64,000 nucleotides of DNA from Prorocentrum cordatum (lineage: Eukaryota > Sar > Dinophyceae > Prorocentrales > Prorocentraceae), in NCBI GenBank assembly GCA_963575745.1, contig CAUYUJ010018066.1:111001-175000 (forward strand). Reading direction: 5' to 3'. The number at the start of each line of letters is the position of its first letter. Position 1 is the first letter of the stretch. The notes beneath the pieces were generated by a model. The model saw only the letters and a list, made by a program, of their open reading frames with translations. It was not told the origin of the DNA and searched no databases. The translations under genes were made by a program, and so were the position numbers. Below, piece by piece: positions 57,068-64,000 of this stretch.

Positions 57068-57640
57068 TCCCACCAGCCCTTTGGGCGTGAGTGGTTTAGC
57101 GAGCTCTCTCTGTTCTCAACCCCCCTTCTTCCCCTTCGGGGAGGGGTTTACCCCTCCCCCTACCCCCTCCCCCTGGGCCTGGAGAGGGCGTTTCGCGGGT
57201 GGTTGGAGGGGTCTTTTTCGACTCCTGGGAGGGCTAAAATTCGACACCCCTCACGAGGATTCTGGCCCCGACGGGGGGGGGGGGGGAGAAAAATGCTCGC
57301 CCCATCTGTGATCGATCGCCCGACAGATGGCCCCAAGATTCCTCCCAGACCCCTCCAAAGAGCCCCAAGAGGCCCCAAGAGGCCTCCAAGAGGCCCCCAA
57401 GATGCCCCCAAGAGGCCCCCAAGAGGCCCCAAGAGGCTCCCCCGAGGCACCCAAGACGCTCCTGGAAGCCCCTGGGGCCGCCAAGAGGCCCCCAAGACGC
57501 CCCAAACGGCCTCCAAGAGGCTCCCAAGAGGCCCGAAGAGGCTCCCCCAAGGCACCCAAGACGCTCCTAGAAGCCCCTGGGGCCGCCAAGAGGCCCCCAA
57601 GACGCCCCAAAAGGCCTCCAAGAGGCCCCAGGACGAGGTG
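57068..57640. repeat. ~565-bp duplication, right copy
   Basis: Second copy of 55966-56530, with a longer poly(G) run (57273-57287) and small differences. It lies directly after the CTA array in the same orientation. Confidence 0.92.
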
Positions 57641-58070
57641 CCCGAACGCCTCACGCAACGAGGAGCCCGAACGACTCACACCAGGACGAGGGGCCCGAAC
57701 GACTCACACCACGAAGAGCCCGAACGACTCACACCAGAAGGAGGGGCCCGAACGACTCACACCAGGACGAGGCGCCCGAACGACTCACACCACGAGGAGC
57801 CCGAACGACTCACACCACGACGAGGGCCCCGAACGACTCACACCACGAGGAGCCCGAACGAGTCACACCAGGAGGAGGGGCCCGAACGACTCACACCAGG
57901 ACGAGGGGCCCGAACAACTCACACCACGAGAAGCCCGAACGACTCACACCAGGACGAAGAGCCCGAACGACTCACACCACGAAGAGCCCGAACGACTCAC
58001 ACCAGGAAGAAGGGCCCGAACGACTCACACCAGGACGAGAAACCCCAAACGACTCAAACCACGAGGAGCG
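57641..58070. repeat. ~27-bp GAACGACTCACACCA minisatellite
   Basis: About 15 units of GAACGACTCACACCA followed by C/GGACGAGG(GGC)CC spacers of 9-15 bases. Confidence 0.92.
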
Positions 58071-59095
58071 CTTTCTCTCCCTCCTCCTCCGCCTCGTCCT
58101 TCTCCCGCTCCCACCACAAGGAGGATGTACACGGAGGCGGGAGGAAGGAGGAACAGGGGAGATATGCGGGGGCAGGCGGAAACACGCCTGAAAAACACGA
58201 CTGTCGGCATGCTTCGCAAGAGTTGCTGTTTTGGGATGGGCTGGTGGGGATACGCGAAGCGTGAAGAATTCTGAAACACCCAGTGGGCGCTAATCGCAAA
58301 CCTTCCACCACCAGGCATCTTTCAAGCGCGCACACGCACGCACACGCACACATACACACACACGCACACACACACACGCACACACACACACACGTACACA
58401 CGCACACACACAATGAAACACAATAAGCCAAACAGGCAAGCACACACTTTCTAGCGTCGCGGCCACTCGCGCAGCGACGCGGCGGGGTCGGGCGAACAAA
58501 AGCATATCCCCGACAGAACTCGCGCGCGCGCTTGCCCGAGGCAGCCCCGGCGAGGAACGCAGGGCCCACCTACAGGGAGACCCACACTCTGCAGGGAGTC
58601 ACGGAAGAGGGGGCATCCACGACGGGGGGCGGCGAAGGAGTAGTATACAGCCCACAAGCGGCAGGAGGCGGGGAGAGCGCCCCAGGGGTGAGAAAGCGGT
58701 CTCACGAGGGAAACAAATGAGAAGGGCAGCAAAGGCAGGGCGAGGCGGCACGGAAATCTTTCTGACCGCAACAAAAGCCAACAGACACATAAACAATCTG
58801 CTCGGCACGGGGCCGTGCTGTTTCAACGACTGCTGGAACCTGCTCCAGTCATTGCGGTTCAATGACTCGCCTCGTCGGGCGTTGGCATGGAACGATTTGC
58901 AGGCAATCATGGCCCAAGTCAAGTTCTACGGAAATACTCAACAACCTCGAGCGCCTCAGCACACTTCAACCTTCATATTGATGAGCGATCCCCGCTGCAC
59001 GATGATTTCTTACGTGCCTCCTCATACTGGAAAGTCATCCGCACATTCCGAAAGGGCCGGAACACCAACGCCACAGTACATGCCACAGTGTTATG
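58071..59095. other. CA tract and unique segment, no gene assigned
   Basis: A CA/CGCA tract at about 58327-58415. A plus-strand frame at 58717-59090 (NRHINNLLGTGPCCFNDCWN; WNDLQAIMAQVKFYGNTQQP) has ordinary composition. It runs into the CAT array without a natural end and has no recognisable domain. Confidence 0.4.
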
Positions 59096-59104
59096 GATAT
59101 ACGT

Positions 59105-59565
59105 CTGGACCATCATCATCGTCATCATCATCAACAGCATCATCATCACCATCATCAGCATCATCATCTGCAGCGTCATAATCAGCATCATCATCAGTAT
59201 CATCAGAATGATCATCATCATCATCGTCATCATCAGCATCAGCATCATCATTATCACCATCATCAACAACATCATCAACAACATTGCCATCATAATCACC
59301 ATCACCGGCATCATCACCACCATCAGCATCCTCAGCATCAGCATCGTCATCATCGTCAACGTCGTCCTGGTCATCCTAATCGATAGCAGCATCAACATTA
59401 TCATCAACAACATCACCAACACAATCATCATTGACATGTACACCATCATCAACACCGTTACGATCTTCATCATCGGCATGATCATCGTCATCAACACCAT
59501 CATCGTCATCAACAGTCAGGTCATCATAACCGCTGCCATCACATTCATCGTCGCCACCACTTACA
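59105..59565. repeat. Degenerate CAT/ATC trinucleotide array 5
   Basis: Same triplet type as the arrays at 19415-40550. Confidence 0.9.
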
Positions 59566-60175
<610 letters not shown>

Positions 60176-61312
60176 AGGGGGCTGCAAGGCTCGAATGATA
60201 AGAACGAAGACCGATCCGCACAGCCTCTGTACGTTGGTCAGCTGCCTCAGTAGTGGCGCCGATGCAGCCTCCTGAACCACATCCCATCATACAACGCTGG
60301 AGCACTAGAAGAAGACGGAAACCAAGGAAGATACCAGGATGAGGAGGTCCGCGGAGGAAAAAAAACAACAACGGACAGGTGCTGCGTGCGAGCGAGGCCC
60401 ACCAGTAGCATGTCAGAAGCTGCGGTGCCAGCAGTGGTTGTGCAAGCAGGGGCCGCAAATAGTAGCTGCATGGGAATGGGAACGGGGGATCGAAATTGGA
60501 GGAGGAGGAGGTGGAGGAGCAGGAGGTGACGCTCCAGGGCCAGATCGTTGAGCTGAGGGAGCCTGGGTTCCTCAAACAGGGGCGATACGGGGAGGAATCG
60601 AAGGAGTGCTTACGCAGGACGGAAGATTTTCCGCTTGAGGCGCCAGCGGCGATAAACGGTGGGCGAGAGAGCGTCGGCTCCGCCAAACGCACGGCGTCTG
60701 GACAAGCTGCTTACAGCAGCCAGGGGGTGAGGATACATATATTCATGTTTTGTGCGAGCCGTGTCTGGTGAGGATTGATGGGGTCCGTGAAGCAGAGCGC
60801 GACCTGTCTGTGGTAGTTCGCAACCAACACCACACAATCTTGACAGCGGAGGGCCTGGGTGCCGCGGATCCGATTTCTCTTGGCCCCCTGACGTAAGCTA
60901 CTAGTATCACGCTCGAGCAAGGTGTGAATCGGCTCCGGGCGAAACACAGGACGGAAATCAGAGCCACAGCATTTGAAAGAGGACCCGCGCGGATGGAATC
61001 CAGATCCACCGCAACAGAAATCAACACCAAATTCGGATCTGCACCCCTTTTGATTGGATCCGCCAAGATTTCTCCCACGCGCGACGGTAAACGGATTGAA
61101 GCCATGGTGTCGGGGCCCGCGAGGAATCAACTTTCGTCCTGGGGGTGTAGGGCGGGGCGCGAAGAAGAGGCGGCGGAGGAAGAGCCCTCGTCGCGGAAAG
61201 ACGGGCACCATAATCAGACCTCGCCTCACCCTTGGTGGTGCAAGACGCGGAACTGTCGCCACCCCCTGGGTCGCTCAGATGAGAAGGATGCCGATACAGA
61301 TGCGCCTCCTCG
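60176..61312. other. Unique segment, no gene assigned
   Basis: It has a GGAGGA-rich stretch at 60500-60530 and otherwise non-repetitive sequence with frames up to about 180 codons on both strands. None carries a motif I recognise. Confidence 0.45.
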
Positions 61313-61471
61313 GGCGACGAGATCTGTAGTTATCCACCGCCACTGGCTAGATTCATCCTGGGCCCAGGAGCGGTGTGTAACCCCCCTGGCTTGGCTAGGG
61401 GGCGTGTACACCACTCCTTGGCCCAGGATGGGCCTGGCCAGGAGTGGTGGATATGTGTAGATCTCGTCGCC
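61313..61471. repeat. ~160-bp foldback with almost no loop
   Basis: The left arm (61313 to about 61391) and the reverse complement of the right arm (61471 to about 61392) align over about 80 bases at roughly 80% identity. The outer 13 bases GGCGACGAGATCT / AGATCTCGTCGCC are exact, as is ATCCTGGGCC / GGCCCAGGAT deeper in. The turn is about 2-4 bases (GGCTTGGC). It could be a foldback/MITE-like element or a hairpin RNA gene. Confidence 0.75.
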
Positions 61472-62920
61472 AGACTTCCCTCGCTTGCATCTTCTTGAAC
61501 TTCCAGGGGGGGCCTTGTCGCCACAACTGGATTCGGTCCGAATCGTGGTCAGAGCAGGACCTGGGAGATGTCGGGGAGTAGCGGCATCGGTATCTTTCGG
61601 ATTCTCCAACCAAGGTAAACGACAAGAGCGTCACGACACCCGAATTGGGCTAACCGCGAATCCGAATGACTCCAACCTGACGCCCCACCAACCAAAACCT
61701 CTAGATCTGATGGTATCGGACACAATATTCCGTGACGTTTCCAAGAAGCGCCGCTTGTGTATCTATTGTTCTGGTAGGCTGCCTTTAATCCGTTGCCACC
61801 TATGACATCGTTGGTTTCCTTGGCGTCCTTTTGTCCTCGCTCCATCACAACTAACTAAACGAAACCCATAGTGTTTGCAAACTGTGCCGAAAGGTTGACC
61901 GCGATGACCGCGGTCTTGCTCCAGACGTCGGCATGGCTTCCTCGATACTGACCTCCATCTGGGACTGAAGCCGCTCGAACTCGTCGCCCATCTTCGGTTG
62001 ATTTGGAGATCGCTTGCACCAGCCGCCAACTGTCTGCATACGTTGCGCGATGTGCGTGTATTGACGCGCAACAAGTTGCAACGTGAACGGAACCACATTC
62101 ACGACCGCTGATGCAATCAGATCTCCCATGGCGGCACCAAGTAGAAAGGCGATGCACGCACAGGATTCCCCATGGGGCGCGCGGCAAGGCCAATTATGCC
62201 GCAATCTGGCACCAAGAACCGCAGAGCACCAGGCTCAATCGCAATCCGGTGGCACCTAAGCAAATTCGTACTTTTGCCATGCACACCTTAGGGAACATCA
62301 AACTGAGGCTGATCGTGCGGAATGAGTTATAAATTTACATGAATTGGCATACCCGTGACAATGACAACGACTGGCGCGCTCCGCGAATACAACTCCCCAC
62401 AAGCGTAGACCTCGAAAACGCCTCGCGACAGCAGCACGGGAAACGACGAGCACCGCCAGTGGGAGCTTCCTGATCACGTCCGCAACGGCTCACTACGCCA
62501 GACTGCACCTGCAAGAGCGCGGTCATGCCTCTTGGTTTTCGGGTCATGGCTCGGCTCTCCGGCGGCCGTTCTGGGCGATGAGGGTAGCACTGGAACGCTC
62601 TTGGCGAGGCGCAGCCGCTGGAAGGCATCCAGAGGCTGGAAAGACGCCGAGGCCGACGAACAAGTCCGAAAACCTGAAACCTCGAACCTCGAAACTTCGA
62701 TGGTAATCTTCATGCCCCATGGCGTTCTTCCAGCGTCCAGCGCTCGACTGGCTGTTCTCTCGTGTGTGCCTCCTACTTGCACCCCCACGCTGTATTCCGC
62801 GTACTTGCTACATGAGTGCATGCCCCACTTCGTGGCCAAGCCAACGGGTTGGATGTCAGCTCTTCCTCTCACTCCTCCTCCTCCGCATTATCCTCTTCCT
62901 CCTCCTCCTCGTCCTCCTCC
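61472..62920. other. Unique segment with one possible minus-strand ORF
   Basis: Minus strand 62204-61851 encodes 117 residues of ordinary composition: a hydrophobic stretch (ACIAFLLGAAMGDLIASAVV) followed by a polar tail (DEFERLQSQMEVSIEEAM). This could be a small membrane-anchored protein or an exon. No family is recognised. The rest of the segment shows only short frames. Confidence 0.35.
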
Positions 62921-62924
62921 CCCC

Positions 62925-63150
62925 TACCACCACCAGCAACACCACCACCACCATTATTATCATCAGCATCATCCTCATCATCACCATCATCATCACCATC
63001 ATCATGATCAGCATAATCATCATCTTAATCATCATCACCACTACCATCGTCATATTCAACAACAACATCACCGTCATCGTCATCGTCATCATCATCGTTA
63101 TAATCATCATCACCATCACCACCACCATCATCATCAGCAGCAGCAGCAGC
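62925..63150. repeat. Degenerate CAT/ATC trinucleotide array 6
   Basis: CAC/CAT/ATC triplets ending in (CAG)n at 63131-63152. Confidence 0.9.
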
Positions 63151-63640
63151 CTGTGCTTGCATGCTGGGCGCCCGTCTGCTTCCTGCCTGGCCGCGGCCAG
63201 ATCTTTCGGGATAGCAGCTCCGACGGGCCTAGACTGCTCCGAAAGCCGCTGGTCCACAGCCTGAGCACGAGAAGCACTGGCAGCGCCCTCACTGGAAGTG
63301 CAGCACCTCCATGCGCATCAAGCGACAAGATCGGCCTCCCCATTCGCGCGGCTGCTCTGGGGAGGTGCTCTTGTGGACTTGGGGACCGAAAGATCGCGGG
63401 CGCAAGCTCTTCTCGTTCAACTGATCCAGCAACTCAACGCTGCTTGCGAGTTGCGCCTGCAAAGCCTAGACAAGGTCAGACCCCCTGGTCCTGCTGTGCG
63501 AACTTTGCCAGCAAGGGCCCACTCGCAGCAACCTGATGGCCGAGGTTTACAAAGAGGGGCCGGCACCCACTTCCCAAAGAAGTCCAAATTTCCGCAGATC
63601 GCCCCTGTATCGACCAGTCAATGTGAGCAGTGATGGTAGA
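63151..63640 (+). other. Possible exon between CAT arrays
   Basis: Plus-strand residues from about 63360 (ALVDLGTERSRAQALLVQLI, QQLNAACELRLQSLDK) look helical and protein-like. They end at AAGGTCAG, a possible GT donor at 63475. No family is recognised and no partner exons were found. Confidence 0.3.
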
Positions 63641-64000
63641 ATCACAATCATCATCACAATCACCACTGTCCTCATCATCCACAGCACTGGCATCATTGTA
63701 GGCAACATCATCCACAGCAGCATCATATTCATCGTCGGCATAATCATCCTCACCATCACCATCGGCATACGCCACTCGATCAGAATCACTCTCGACGCCT
63801 TCAGCATCCAGCAGCATCATTATCGTGAGCAGAATCCTGAACATCATCCCCAACCTTAGCACATTCATCCTCAGTATCATTCGCATCAATGACAGCATCA
63901 TCATCCGCAGCTACATTAGCATCAACACCATTACCACCACAACCATCATCATCGTCATCATCGTCGTCAGTATCATCGTCATCATCAGCATCATCGTCAT
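63641..64000. repeat. Degenerate CAT/ATC trinucleotide array 7 (runs off the window)
   Basis: The same triplet DNA, continuing to the end of the window. Confidence 0.88.

Noticed and set aside
57641-58070. Possible CRISPR array (about 27-bp repeats)
   Set aside because: The spacers are short, similar to each other and part of a direct tandem repeat. The DNA is eukaryotic and there are no cas genes.

Overview
The window looks like nuclear DNA of a dinoflagellate. Three things support this. (1) Two near-exact relicts of the dinoflagellate spliced leader (DinoSL) sit in genomic DNA at 1615-1636 and 9791-9811, which is the usual mark of trans-spliced mRNAs that were reverse transcribed and reinserted. 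(2) The one clear housekeeping gene, for ribosomal protein eL37, is best read with GC-AG introns and AG|G acceptors, a known dinoflagellate habit. (3) The window is gene-poor, GC-rich in its non-satellite parts, full of simple repeats, and carries a DIRS-type retroelement. I cannot name the genus.

Layout. 1-7700: GC-rich low-complexity DNA, a decayed SL-tagged retrocopy (1615-2566), a long CA tract, and no convincing intact gene. 7700-12700: GA and CTGGTTGG-type repeats, then a second SL-tagged retrocopy encoding a coiled-coil protein (9791-10889). 12700-14670: a higher-order satellite built from an 11-bp repeat plus a GC-rich module. 15362-16626 (minus): a three-exon gene that reads as a ubiquitin-like domain fused to eL37. 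17200-19300: GGA, CCCAAGAGG and ATC repeats. 19400-40560: about 20 kb of degenerate CAT/ATC trinucleotide DNA, broken by an 8.4-kb tyrosine-recombinase retrotransposon (21901-30262), a CACTACT array and GC-rich spacers. 40560-41750: unique sequence with a decayed ORF. 41940-46490: a ~95-bp satellite interrupted by AT, TG and poly(A) tracts. 46490-48620: CCCAAGATGG minisatellites around a ~490-bp direct duplication. 49934-51992 (minus): a long broken gene with a Cys/Pro-rich, single-membrane-segment N-terminus. 52050-58420: CATA, ~90-bp, CCAAGAGG, CTA and ~27-bp tandem repeats with a ~565-bp duplication flanking the CTA array. 58700-64000: CAT tracts, mostly unrecognised sequence, and a ~160-bp foldback hairpin.

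How the parts relate. The retroelement has gag-like, RT/RNase H and tyrosine recombinase regions in that order on the minus strand. It carries split direct repeats (A1 - genes - B1 A2 - B2) and sits inside a spacer repeat whose uninterrupted copy lies about 1.5 kb away. The ubiquitin-like/eL37 gene is the only gene whose product I can name with confidence. The fusion itself is the most unexpected observation here.
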